From contig NZ_CANMSK010000026.1 in the NCBI RefSeq assembly GCF_947500655.1, forward strand, positions 1 through 42,389: a stretch of DNA of 42,389 bases, written 5' to 3'. Numbering within the stretch: position 1 is the first letter of the stretch; the number at the start of each line of letters is the position of its first letter. The position numbers and the translations under genes are program-made. This document shows, piece by piece, positions 1 to 6,959 of the stretch. The DNA comes from an uncultured Psychrosphaera sp. GTDB taxonomy: Bacteria > Pseudomonadota > Gammaproteobacteria > Enterobacterales > Alteromonadaceae. Under the pieces are notes generated by a model that made no database searches, was not told where the DNA came from, and saw only the letters and a list, made by a program, of their open reading frames with translations.

Positions 1-76
1 GGGCGGTTAGCTCAGCTGGGAGAGCATCGCCCTTACAAGGCGAGGGTCACTGGTTCGAGCCCAGTACCGCCCACCA
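1..76 (+). tRNA. tRNA-Val (anticodon UAC)
   Basis: The 76 bases fold as a complete cloverleaf. The acceptor GGGCGGT pairs with ACCGCCC, the anticodon loop CTTACAA carries TAC, the T-loop is TTCGAGC, and the 3' CCA is encoded. An identical gene lies 83 bases downstream, so this is a tandem tRNA-Val cluster. The window begins at its first base, so any upstream promoter is outside. Confidence 0.97.
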
Positions 77-159
77 ATCTAAATACAATAGTTACTTTGG
101 CTATTAGTCCTCTATCCAAGAGACAGTAACCGAAATAACTAAAAAGAACTCCTGAAAGT

Positions 160-235
160 GGGCGGTTAGCTCAGCTGGGAGAGCATCGCCCTTACAAGGC
201 GAGGGTCACTGGTTCGAGCCCAGTACCGCCCACCA
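160..235 (+). tRNA. tRNA-Val (anticodon UAC), second copy
   Basis: Base-for-base identical to the first tRNA-Val, including encoded CCA. Its 3' flank (CTTTCAAACTAGT) recurs several times downstream, attached to fragments of tRNA 3' ends. This suggests the cluster once had more copies. Confidence 0.97.
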
Positions 236-752
236 CTTTCAAACTAGTTAGATTCTCTCAAACTTAACTCTATTATCTCAAATGGTTCGAGCCCGCTAAC
301 ACAGCATGGCCCACTACTTTCAAACCAATCAATGCCAATCATCTATTTTATACTATTCGAAATGGTTCGAGCCCGCTTATACAAGAGCAGCGCCCACCAC
401 TTTCAAACTAGTCAATACTTGCCAATTTTCTAAATTCTAAAAAAACATCATTCGAAATGGTTCGACCCCGTTAACACAGCATGGCCCACCACTTTCAAAC
501 TAGTCAATAAATTCTAAAAAACATTATCTCAAATGGTTCGAGCCCGCTTATACAAGAGCAGCGCCCACCACTTTCAAACTAGTCAATACTTACCAACTTT
601 CTAAATTCTAAAAAAACATCATTCGAAATGGTTCGACCCCGTTAACACAGCATGGCCCACCACTTTCAAATTAATTAGATGATCTCAAATTTAATTCTAT
701 TATTAAAAAATGGTTCAAGCCCGCTAACACTAATGCAGCGCCAGTTCACCGT
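236..752 (+). repeat. Degenerate tandem array of tRNA-Val 3'-end fragments
   Basis: About six units of roughly 75-95 bases follow the second tRNA. Each has AAATGGTTCGA(G/C)CCCG, which matches the tRNA T-arm, then 15-20 bases, then GCCCACCA-like sequence, then the tRNA trailer CTTTCAAACTAGTCAATA. T-arm starts lie near 281, 361, 456, 531, 628 and 710. Two versions alternate: one with CTAACACAGCATGGCCCACCA, the other with CTTATACAAGAGCAG before CGCCCACCA. None has the 5' half of a tRNA, so none should make a functional tRNA. The last unit is the most decayed. Confidence 0.85.
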
Positions 753-1116
753 TATTTAATACCAACTTTACAGCCAGTAAAAATATCAATACATAACCCA
801 ATTCTTTATTTACCGCCCTATTCTTTTCTTTGTTAATCTTTTAATGCACATTAATTCAATGGCTGACAATAAAAGGAAATGCTGAAGAAACAACATATAT
901 GTGGCTTGTCTTAAATAGCAACCAGAGCTTGTTTTGACGCATTACAAATGTCGCCTAGTTTTAGATTACAGTAAAGAGTATCCGTAGAAATACTTAATTC
1001 GAGACGTTAGAGTTACTTCTATTTATGAATAAGCCGGCAAAGTTTAGCAACTCGTATTTGTCAGATACCTCTTAAAAAGTGGCTAAGAAATTAATTGAGT
1101 ACAAATAGGAAAAACA
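753..1116. other. Intergenic stretch with no recognisable gene
   Basis: No convincing open reading frame, RNA gene or strong hairpin is visible. It presumably contains the promoter of the downstream dehydrogenase gene, but no clear -35/-10 pair can be singled out. A ribosome site AGGA lies at 1107-1110. Confidence 0.6.
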
Positions 1117-1893
1117 ATGGATTTAAATAATAAAATTGCCGTAGTGACTGGCGGAGCATCTGGCCTTGGCCGAGCAACTTGCAGCCAGCTTGTAGCTCAA
1201 GGTATTAAAGTAGCGATTTTTGATTTAAACGAAGAAGCCGCAAAACTCGCAGTGGCTGAGTTAGGTGAAGAAAACGCAATATTCCAAATTGTTGATGTCA
1301 CCAATGAAGAATCAACGGAGCAAGCCTTTAAAAATGTAATTGCACATTACAATGCCATTCATATTTGTGTTAACTGTGCGGGTATTGCTCCCGCAGCTAA
1401 AGTACTTGACCGTGAAAGCGAGGCAATGCCTTTATCAAAATTTGCACTGGCCATTAATATTAATTTAATTGGTACCTTTAACGTGGCTCGTATTGCAGCG
1501 CATTACATGGCTAAAAATGAAGTAATGGGAGAAGCATTAGAGCGTGGCGTTATTATCAACACAGCCTCTGTCGCAGGTTACGAAGGTCAAATGGGACAAT
1601 CAGCTTATGCAGCTAGTAAAGGCGGTATTATCGCGTTAAGTTTGCCTATGGCACGTGATTTAGCTAAAGCAGGAATTAGAGTAAACGCAATTGCTCCAGG
1701 TATTATGGGAACGCCATTGTTATTAGGTATGCCTGACAAAGTACAAGAAAGCTTGGTCGATAATATTCAATTCCCTAAACGTATGGGACTACCAAAAGAA
1801 TTTGGTGATCTTGTCGTTCATATCGCTAGCAATGCTTATATCAATGGGGAAACCATTCGACTCGATGGTGCTATTAGAATGCAGCCAAGATAG
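1117..1893 (+). CDS. SDR-family dehydrogenase, 3-hydroxyacyl-CoA dehydrogenase type II-like
   Basis: 258-residue classical short-chain dehydrogenase, the normal length for the family. Visible motifs are the NAD-binding TGGASGLG at residues 11-18, an acidic D36 at the end of the second strand favouring NAD(H), NCAG at 86-89, and the catalytic S151, Y164 and K168 (YAASK). The NAFNMGT-like pattern of domain order and the GIMGTPLL segment resemble HSD17B10/type II 3-hydroxyacyl-CoA dehydrogenases, which oxidise 3-hydroxyacyl-CoA (including 2-methyl-3-hydroxybutyryl-CoA) in fatty-acid or isoleucine breakdown. That substrate is inferred from resemblance. The start is supported by AGGA six bases upstream. 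It stands alone; a period-8 repeat begins at its stop codon. Confidence 0.88.
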   Translation: MDLNNKIAVVTGGASGLGRATCSQLVAQGIKVAIFDLNEEAAKLAVAELGEENAIFQIVDVTNEESTEQAFKNVIAHYNAIHICVNCAGIAPAAKVLDRESEAMPLSKFALAININLIGTFNVARIAAHYMAKNEVMGEALERGVIINTASVAGYEGQMGQSAYAASKGGIIALSLPMARDLAKAGIRVNAIAPGIMGTPLLLGMPDKVQESLVDNIQFPKRMGLPKEFGDLVVHIASNAYINGETIRLDGAIRMQPR

Positions 1894-1955
1894 TTTTAAG
1901 GCTTGAGGGCTGGAAGGTTTGAGAATTTGAGAGTTTTAAGGCTGTAAGGTGTGAA
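1892..1955 (+). repeat. Degenerate period-8 array at the SDR stop codon
   Basis: Eight consecutive in-phase octamers can be read: AGTTTTAA, GGCTTGAG, GGCTGGAA, GGTTTGAG, AATTTGAG, AGTTTTAA, GGCTGTAA, GGTGTGAA. The array overlaps the last bases of the SDR stop codon. One unit, GGCTGTAA, is exactly the unit repeated after hisA at 11940-12003. Most units contain TAA or TGA. Confidence 0.75.
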
Positions 1956-1963
1956 GATGAAAC

Positions 1964-1993
1964 GGCCTACTCTTTAATAGATGTAGGCCATTT
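1964..1993. terminator. Probable bidirectional terminator between SDR gene and tatD
   Basis: Stem GGCCTAC (1964-1970) pairs with GTAGGCC (1983-1989), flanked by AAAC and ATTT. It lies between two convergent genes. The U-tract is short on the plus strand, so efficiency is uncertain. Confidence 0.55.
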
Positions 1994-2010
1994 CAAACTA
2001 ACTGTTTAGG

Positions 2011-2796
2011 TTATACCTTAGCGGTTTTAAATAACTGTTTAAAGTTATTGGTTGTTACTTCAGCCACTTCTTCAACAGAAACGCCTTTTAAACCAGCAAT
2101 AAACTCAGCAACATGTTTTACATAAGCGGGTTGATTTTGTTTACCTCGGTGCGGCATTGGCGCTAAATATGGTGAATCTGTCTCAACTAACAATCTATCC
2201 AATGGTATTTTCTTTACCACTTCTTGTAATTCAACTGCATTTTTAAACGTTACTATGCCAGAAATTGAAATATAGAAATTAATATCTAAAGCAGCTTTTG
2301 CCATTTCCCAATTTTCAGTGAAGCAATGCAATACACCTTGGCATTTGTCAGCCTGATTACTTTTTAAAATATCAATAGTGTCTTTTCTTGCATCACGTGT
2401 ATGGACAATTAACGGTTTATCCATCGTGTTAGCCACATCAATATGATGTTCAAATGAATGTTGCTGTTGTTTAACAGTGTCTTTTGAATAGTAATAATCC
2501 AAACCTGTTTCACCAATTGCAACCACTCGAGGTTCACTTGCTAGCTGAGCTAACTGCTCAAGTTTAAAGTCTTTGTCTTCCCCAACATGTAATGGGTGAA
2601 CACCACAAGAGAATGACACGTTGTTATACGCTTTGGCTTTTTCAAACATAGATGGAAATTGATCCATTGAAATAGCCACACACAATAGATGTTTAACATC
2701 TGCGGCGGCTGCATTTGTGATCAGTTGTTCAAATTCTATTTGTTCTTTTTCTAAATCTATTCTGTCTAAATGACAATGAGAGTCTATTAATTGCAT
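2011..2796 (-). CDS. TatD/YcfH family metal-dependent deoxyribonuclease
   Basis: 261-residue TIM-barrel amidohydrolase-like nuclease. With the chosen start, the metal-binding signature DSHCHLD gives H7 and H9. E96 lies in GETGLDYY, H132 in VHTRD, H157 in LHCFTEN, and D207 in ETDSPYLAPMPHRGK. These match the YcfH branch of TatD proteins, which act as metal-dependent 3'-5' DNA exonucleases or ester hydrolases in the cytoplasm. The start at 2796 places the HCH motif as in YcfH. An in-frame ATG at 2805 and a TTG at 2811 are alternatives; none has a strong ribosome site. The usual neighbours holB/pilZ are absent. Confidence 0.92.
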   Translation of the reverse strand: MQLIDSHCHLDRIDLEKEQIEFEQLITNAAAADVKHLLCVAISMDQFPSMFEKAKAYNNVSFSCGVHPLHVGEDKDFKLEQLAQLASEPRVVAIGETGLDYYYSKDTVKQQQHSFEHHIDVANTMDKPLIVHTRDARKDTIDILKSNQADKCQGVLHCFTENWEMAKAALDINFYISISGIVTFKNAVELQEVVKKIPLDRLLVETDSPYLAPMPHRGKQNQPAYVKHVAEFIAGLKGVSVEEVAEVTTNNFKQLFKTAKV

Positions 2797-2947
2797 ACTA
2801 TTCATAACCAATTGGAAAATATCTATTGATACGATTATCCATTATTTAACACTATAAACCTAGCCCCACCATTAAAAATAAAGCCTGCAGCTTAGAACTA
2901 GATGTGCAGACTTAGATTTTTCTTATAACTTAACTTGCATATTAGAC

Positions 2948-2976
2948 TTTACAGACCGATCGGTCGGTTTTATACT
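2948..2976 (+). promoter_or_regulatory. Promoter of the mlaC-like gene with palindromic TetR-type operator in the spacer
   Basis: TTTACA (2948-2953) and TATACT (2971-2976) are separated by exactly 17 bases. The spacer contains the perfect 12-bp palindrome GACCGATCGGTC (2954-2965), followed by a partial repeat CGGT. A GC-rich palindrome between -35 and -10 is typical of operators bound by TetR-family repressors. Repressor identity is inferred; no regulator gene is nearby. Confidence 0.65.
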
Positions 2977-3054
2977 TCACACACTTTAAAAACACACAAC
3001 CCCAGTAAATACTTAACTATTTGCTTAACTATATTATTTAACGAAGGAGGCTCC

Positions 3055-3663
3055 ATGTTAAAATCATTAACTCTTATATTTAGCTTAACTGCTACGACTT
3101 TATTGTCCACTTCAAGCCACGCTCTATCAACAGATGTAGAGTCGCCTTATACGATGATTAAAAACGTGGGAGAACAAGTGTTTACTTCTGTTGGCGAAGC
3201 AAAAGCTAAAGACCAAATAAATGATGCAAATATGCAATCTATTATTGAATCAACTTTAATGCCTTATATAGATGTGACATTTGCATCTTATAAAGTATTA
3301 GGTACTCAATTAAAAAAGACAACTAGAGAACAGCGAAGTAATTTTGTAGATGCGATGAAAGCTAATTTAGTGAGAACATACTCTTCAGCGCTATCTCAAT
3401 ATAATAACCAAACAGTTAGATATGAAGCACATAAAAGTATTGGTAATAAAAGCATGATCAATATTAAAACTGAATTACTTTCAGATGATGCTCCAACCAT
3501 CGACATGATTTTCAAATTACGTAAAAACAGTAAAACGGGCGAATGGAAAGCTTATGATTTAATTGTTGAAGGTATTAGTTTGATTGACTCTAAACGTTCA
3601 GAGTTATCGACACCTTTAAGAACTAAAGGCATTGAATACGTTACTAATATGTTAACTGAATAA
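3055..3663 (+). CDS. MlaC/Ttg2D family periplasmic phospholipid-binding protein
   Basis: 202 residues starting with a cleavable signal peptide (MLKSLTLIFSLTATTLL..SSHA). The body matches the MlaC/toluene-tolerance Ttg2 family: the ESPYTMIKNVGEQVF region, LMPYIDVTFASYKVLG, then the C-terminal VEGISLIDSKRSEL region. MlaC carries phospholipid between the outer-membrane MlaA complex and the inner-membrane MlaFEDB ABC transporter. Here it stands alone, not in an mla operon, so it may be a paralogue with another lipid or partner. The start at 3055 is chosen for the perfect GGAGG six bases upstream; a longer upstream frame would lack a signal peptide. It has its own operator-bearing promoter and a strong terminator. 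Confidence 0.88.
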   Translation: MLKSLTLIFSLTATTLLSTSSHALSTDVESPYTMIKNVGEQVFTSVGEAKAKDQINDANMQSIIESTLMPYIDVTFASYKVLGTQLKKTTREQRSNFVDAMKANLVRTYSSALSQYNNQTVRYEAHKSIGNKSMINIKTELLSDDAPTIDMIFKLRKNSKTGEWKAYDLIVEGISLIDSKRSELSTPLRTKGIEYVTNMLTE

Positions 3664-3716
3664 CCTCAATTCACACCTCTCCTATTTAAGTGGTAAGAAT
3701 CAAATGTGGTTTGTTT

Positions 3717-3746
3717 GCCGGCTGATATTTCAGCCGGTTTTTTTTA
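3717..3746 (+). terminator. Intrinsic terminator after the mlaC-like gene
   Basis: Stem CCGGCTGA (3718-3725) pairs with TCAGCCGG (3730-3737) around a TATT loop, followed by a run of eight or more T. It lies between convergent genes. Confidence 0.9.
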
Positions 3747-3779
3747 TTCTATATTTTACATGTCAAATCTAACAAATAG

Positions 3780-4010
3780 TTAATTACGTAACATTATATC
3801 CAACTGATCTATTATTTCCGACCAATCAGAGTCCTCTTGTAATGAGTCTGCTAAAAAACTCGCTTGAGCAACATTCCAAAACTCTGCATTTTCAATTGAA
3901 ACGTTAGGGGCTATAACACTGTTTTTTACAAAATTTTCAATGCCTTCCTTACTATTGTCTAATCCTAGCTGTGCAAATAAAGCAGCAATATTGTGAACTG
4001 ATGTATCCAT
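3780..4010 (-). CDS. DUF2789 family protein
   Basis: 76 residues matching the short DUF2789 family of gammaproteobacteria. It starts MDTSVHNIAALFAQLGL and has the conserved FW..AQASFLADSL and DW.EIIDQLDIMLR segments. It is soluble with no signal peptide. The family is named from conservation only and no biochemical role is established. It is monocistronic, converging on the mlaC-like gene across the terminator. Confidence 0.88.
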   Translation of the reverse strand: MDTSVHNIAALFAQLGLDNSKEGIENFVKNSVIAPNVSIENAEFWNVAQASFLADSLQEDSDWSEIIDQLDIMLRN

Positions 4011-4155
4011 AACTCTCTACCTTTTATAGTTTAGTTTAAGGGGCTGCCTATTTTTAACATAAACTCTTATTATTGCATATGATATAAAATTTAGTTGGCT
4101 AATCACTCAACACTTGTTAATTTAATAAAAACAATAAAATAACTAAGGGTATAAT

Positions 4156-4794
4156 ATGATGGATGTCACGCAAAATATGACGGAAAACGACAGCATTAAA
4201 GCAATACTACTTAATGCTGAAGACATTAATTTAGCCGCATCATTACTATTTGTATCTTATCAAGATGATCCCGTATTTTTAGATATTTTCCAACACACTA
4301 AACCCGATTACGACAAACGATTACGCGGTGCTATCCGTGAAGAACTCGCTGCATTCTGGAAAACTAAACAACCAATGATAGGCTTATTCTCTGGTGAGCA
4401 TTTATTAGGTGTTGCTTGTTTAATAGAACCTCAAGCAGAATTAGAACCTGACAGGTTTTGGCATTGGCGTTTAAAAATGATGTTAAGTGCCGGGGTTTTA
4501 AGTACCCAAAACATGATTGAAAAAGAAAAACGTGTTGCCGCCTCTATCCCTTACCAGCATTATCATTTATTAACTTTTATTGCGATACACCCAGACCACC
4601 AGCAACATGGATTAGGCCGTTACTTAATTAAAGCCGTAGATACCATAATCAAAGAAAATAGTATCAGTGAAGGCGTCGCGATCTTTGTTACCAAAGATAA
4701 AAATCTAACCTTGTTTAATGATGACAACTACAAAAAATTAGATACCATTGAAATGGGTAAAGTCACTGGCACTCTTATGTTTAAAAATAAATAG
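4156..4794 (+). CDS. GNAT-family N-acetyltransferase
   Basis: 212 residues. The central LLTFIAIHPDHQQHGLGRYLIKAVD segment is the acetyl-CoA binding motif A of GNAT enzymes (Q/R-x-x-G-x-G/A), preceded by a strand and followed by a second helix-strand. The C-terminal VTKDKNLTLFNDDNYKKLDTIEMG resembles the Y.k.GF region with Phe replaced. These transfer acetyl from acetyl-CoA to an amine; the substrate cannot be told. The start has AAGGG six bases upstream; a second ATG follows directly at 4159. Monocistronic, with a gap of 82 bases to the next gene. Confidence 0.85.
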   Translation: MMDVTQNMTENDSIKAILLNAEDINLAASLLFVSYQDDPVFLDIFQHTKPDYDKRLRGAIREELAAFWKTKQPMIGLFSGEHLLGVACLIEPQAELEPDRFWHWRLKMMLSAGVLSTQNMIEKEKRVAASIPYQHYHLLTFIAIHPDHQQHGLGRYLIKAVDTIIKENSISEGVAIFVTKDKNLTLFNDDNYKKLDTIEMGKVTGTLMFKNK

Positions 4795-4876
4795 TGTTTA
4801 AAGCTAAATAAATATTTTAGTGTAAATGATGCTCATATTAAGTAATATAAGACATAAGCGATTTTAAGGTAAATAC

Positions 4877-5212
4877 ATGACAAGTAACAAAATTAGTAGT
4901 TTTAGAGAATTTTACCCTACGTATTTAAGAGAGCACAGTAATTCAACATGCAGAGCTTTACACTATATTGGTAGTTTTCTTGTTTTGTCTGTGTTGTTTT
5001 TTGCTATAAGTACCAGCCAATATAAATTGTTATGGGTATTGCCGGTGATTGGTTATGGATTTGCTTGGGTTGGACATTTCTTCATAGAGAAGAACCGCCC
5101 TGCTACGTTTACATATCCATTTTATAGTTTGCTTGGTGATTGGGTTATGTTGAAAGACTTTTTAACTGGCCAGATAACCAAAAAATTAAAGGATGCAGGC
5201 GTCACCGCTTAA
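4877..5212 (+). CDS. Mpo1-like (DUF962) membrane protein
   Basis: 111 residues with the Mpo1-like/DUF962 signature: an N-terminal FREFYPTYLREHSN.TCR..HYIG, one hydrophobic hairpin (about residues 31-66), then GYGFAWVGHFFIEKNRPATFTYP and GDWVM. Conserved histidines H19, H28 and H67 are visible. The yeast homologue Mpo1 is an Fe(II)-dependent alpha-oxidase of 2-hydroxy fatty acids; activity of bacterial members is inferred. The ribosome site AAGG is well placed. Confidence 0.87.
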   Translation: MTSNKISSFREFYPTYLREHSNSTCRALHYIGSFLVLSVLFFAISTSQYKLLWVLPVIGYGFAWVGHFFIEKNRPATFTYPFYSLLGDWVMLKDFLTGQITKKLKDAGVTA

Positions 5213-5307
5213 ACCGCCAATGTTTCTGTTATTTGTTTTAGCTACTGAGCTAAAATAAGAGCCTCTTATAAAAGCCACTGATAGTCTCTAGAGTTACAGA
5301 TAAACGA

Positions 5308-5619
5308 CTAGACAAAGATGTCTAAGTGTTCAACACCATCTTTGTCTTTATATTTACCTCGTCCATGCTCATCTTCATTTACACGTTCTCCATGATCATT
5401 AACGTCGGATTCTTTTCCTTGCTCTTTAGATTGCCCTTTAGTTTCACCTTTATTGTGCTTATTGTTTTTTTTAGGCTTTTCTTGATCAGCATTGGGATCG
5501 TCATCTTCTATACGTTTCACTTTCGCATCTTTAGCAACCTTAGCTAAATGATAAGCGTCTATTTTATCTGGATCACTCGGTATTGGCCTAGTGAGTACAT
5601 TGTATATAATATCTGTCAT
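5308..5619 (-). CDS. Small, highly charged hypothetical protein
   Basis: 103 residues. The first 35 form a mildly ordered segment (MTDIIYNVLTRPIP..IDAYHLAKVAKDA). The rest is dominated by K, D, E, N, Q and G and should be disordered, closing with a conserved-looking HLDIFV tail. No known domain is recognised. ATG at 5619 is chosen because GGAG lies about eight bases upstream; an ATG at 5625 would be too close to it. The opposite strand also has an open frame, but its composition is the mirror of this charged tail. Confidence 0.62.
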   Translation of the reverse strand: MTDIIYNVLTRPIPSDPDKIDAYHLAKVAKDAKVKRIEDDDPNADQEKPKKNNKHNKGETKGQSKEQGKESDVNDHGERVNEDEHGRGKYKDKDGVEHLDIFV

Positions 5620-5818
5620 TATCATTCTCCGTTCACTATCTACAGAATAAACTATTGAATAGACGGTTTTTGAATAGCCTTGTTAAATTGCTTGTGACTA
5701 CTGTGCCATAAACCATCTACTTTATGTGGTTAATATTAAGTTAACCTTGCTTAATTGTACATTTATCGACCAATATTCTTTTTTTTCAAATTTTTTATGT
5801 TTAGTTATAAAAAAAGGG

Positions 5819-5847
5819 TTGCAATATTTACGCTCTCGACTTAATTT
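5819..5847 (+). promoter_or_regulatory. Probable promoter of the his operon
   Basis: TTGCAA (5819-5824) and TAATTT (5842-5847), spaced 17 bases, lie about 40 bases before the leader peptide. The -10 is imperfect. Chosen by position and spacing. Confidence 0.45.
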
Positions 5848-5884
5848 AGCGTCTCAATTTAAAGAATATAAAGAAGTAAGAATA

Positions 5885-5929
5885 ATGAAAACTAATTTTA
5901 ACTGGCATCATCATTTTCCATCGGAATAG
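5885..5929 (+). CDS. hisL: his operon leader peptide
   Basis: A 14-codon frame, MKTNFNWHHHFPSE, placed between the likely promoter and a set of mutually exclusive hairpins upstream of hisG. Three consecutive histidine codons are the sensing element: ribosome stalling there when charged tRNA-His is scarce decides the fold of the downstream RNA. Only three His codons occur, against seven in E. coli hisL. A longer in-frame reading region begins at 5726, but the promoter and the short peptide fit the attenuator. Confidence 0.85.
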   Translation: MKTNFNWHHHFPSE

Positions 5930-5944
5930 TTTTCAGCTTATTTC

Positions 5945-6023
5945 GCTGGCGGCTATTTGAAAAATAGAAGCCTCCAGCAAAAAATCATATAAAACCCTGG
6001 AGGCCAATCTTCAGGGTTTTTTT
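5945..6023 (+). promoter_or_regulatory. his operon attenuator (pause, antiterminator and terminator segments)
   Basis: Segment 1, GCTGGCGGC (5945-5953), pairs with segment 2, GCCTCCAGC (5970-5978), with one mismatch. Segment 2, GCCTCCAG (5970-5977), is perfectly complementary to segment 3, CTGGAGGC (5997-6004). Segment 3 also forms the left arm of the terminator. When the ribosome stalls at the His codons, 2:3 forms and transcription continues; otherwise 1:2 and the terminator form. This is textbook his attenuation, read directly from the complementarity. Confidence 0.9.
5991..6023 (+). terminator. Attenuator terminator hairpin
   Basis: AAAACCCTG (5991-5999) pairs with CAGGGTTTT (6012-6020), followed by a continuous T-run to 6023. 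The stem overlaps antiterminator segment 3. Confidence 0.92.
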
Positions 6024-6054
6024 CGTTTTAAACAGTAAATAATTGGACAACAAA

Positions 6055-6954
6055 ATGACAGACACAACTAGATTAAGAATTGCGATACAAAAGAAAGGTA
6101 GATTAAGCGACGAGTCTATTAAATTATTAAAAGCGATTGGTGTAAAACTATCAATCCGCGATCGCCTTCTTATCGCACATTCAACAAACTTACCTATCGA
6201 CTTATTATTAGTACGTGATGACGATATCCCAGGTTTAGTTATGGACGGTATTGCAGACTTAGGCTTTATTGGTGAAAACGAGCTAGAAGAGAAAATGCTA
6301 GAGCGTCAATCATCAAACGAACCTGCTGAATACCAAGTATTAAAACGTTTGGAATACGGCGGTTGTCGTTTATCTATCGCTGTACCAAATGAATTTGATT
6401 ATAAAGGTATAGAGTCTTTTGAAGGCAAACGCATTGCAACAACTTACCCGCAATTATTAAAGCGTTATTTAAAAGAGAAAAACGTAAATGCGTCTCCAGT
6501 AATGTTAACGGGTTCTGTTGAAGTTGCTCCACGAGCTGGCATTGCTGAAGCAATTTGTGACCTAGTTTCTACCGGCGCAACATTAGAAGCGAATGGCTTG
6601 TATGAAGCGATTGAAATTTTCCAATCAAAAGCGGTATTAATTCAAAAATCAGAACCTCTTGACGGCGACAAACAAGCACTTGTTGATACGTTATTGCCAA
6701 GAATAAACGGCGTAATGCAGGCTAAAGAGTCTAAATACATTATGTTACACGCGCCTAAATCTAAATTAGAGCAAGTTAAAGACTTATTACCGGGCGCTGA
6801 AAACCCAACAGTATTGCCACTATCTGGTAATGATGAGCAAGTTGCTATCCACGTGGTAAGTAAAGAAACTCTATTCTGGGAAACGATGGAACAATTAAAG
6901 CAATTAGGTTGTACCTCAATTCTTATTATGCCAATTGAAAAAATGATGGGGTAA
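6055..6954 (+). CDS. hisG: ATP phosphoribosyltransferase (long form)
   Basis: 299 residues, the same length as E. coli HisG. It catalyses the first step of histidine synthesis, joining ATP and PRPP. Visible are RLRIAIQKKGRLS at the start, RDDDIPGLVMDGIADLGFIGEN, GGCRLSIAVP, and the PRPP-binding EAICDLVSTGATLEANGL. The C-terminal regulatory ACT-like domain (from about residue 225) ends LIMPIEKMMG, so this is the histidine-inhibited long form that needs no HisZ. ATG at 6055 aligns with other HisG starts; a TTG four codons earlier is also in frame. First structural gene after the attenuator; hisD follows after 5 bases. Confidence 0.97.
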   Translation: MTDTTRLRIAIQKKGRLSDESIKLLKAIGVKLSIRDRLLIAHSTNLPIDLLLVRDDDIPGLVMDGIADLGFIGENELEEKMLERQSSNEPAEYQVLKRLEYGGCRLSIAVPNEFDYKGIESFEGKRIATTYPQLLKRYLKEKNVNASPVMLTGSVEVAPRAGIAEAICDLVSTGATLEANGLYEAIEIFQSKAVLIQKSEPLDGDKQALVDTLLPRINGVMQAKESKYIMLHAPKSKLEQVKDLLPGAENPTVLPLSGNDEQVAIHVVSKETLFWETMEQLKQLGCTSILIMPIEKMMG

Positions 6955-6959
6955 CTTTC

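Noticed and set aside
280..752. CRISPR-like spaced repeats
   Set aside because: Unit lengths vary, two unit types alternate, the 'spacers' are themselves repeated, and the repeats match the adjacent tRNA 3' end. No cas genes.
5326..5547. Plus-strand open frame opposite the charged small protein
   Set aside because: Its F/I/S-rich product is what the complement of the Lys/Asp/Glu codons gives. The minus-strand frame has a ribosome site and a plausible protein.
5726..5929. A 67-codon protein upstream of hisG
   Set aside because: Only the last 14 codons (with HHH) fit the attenuator; the longer frame starts before the likely promoter.
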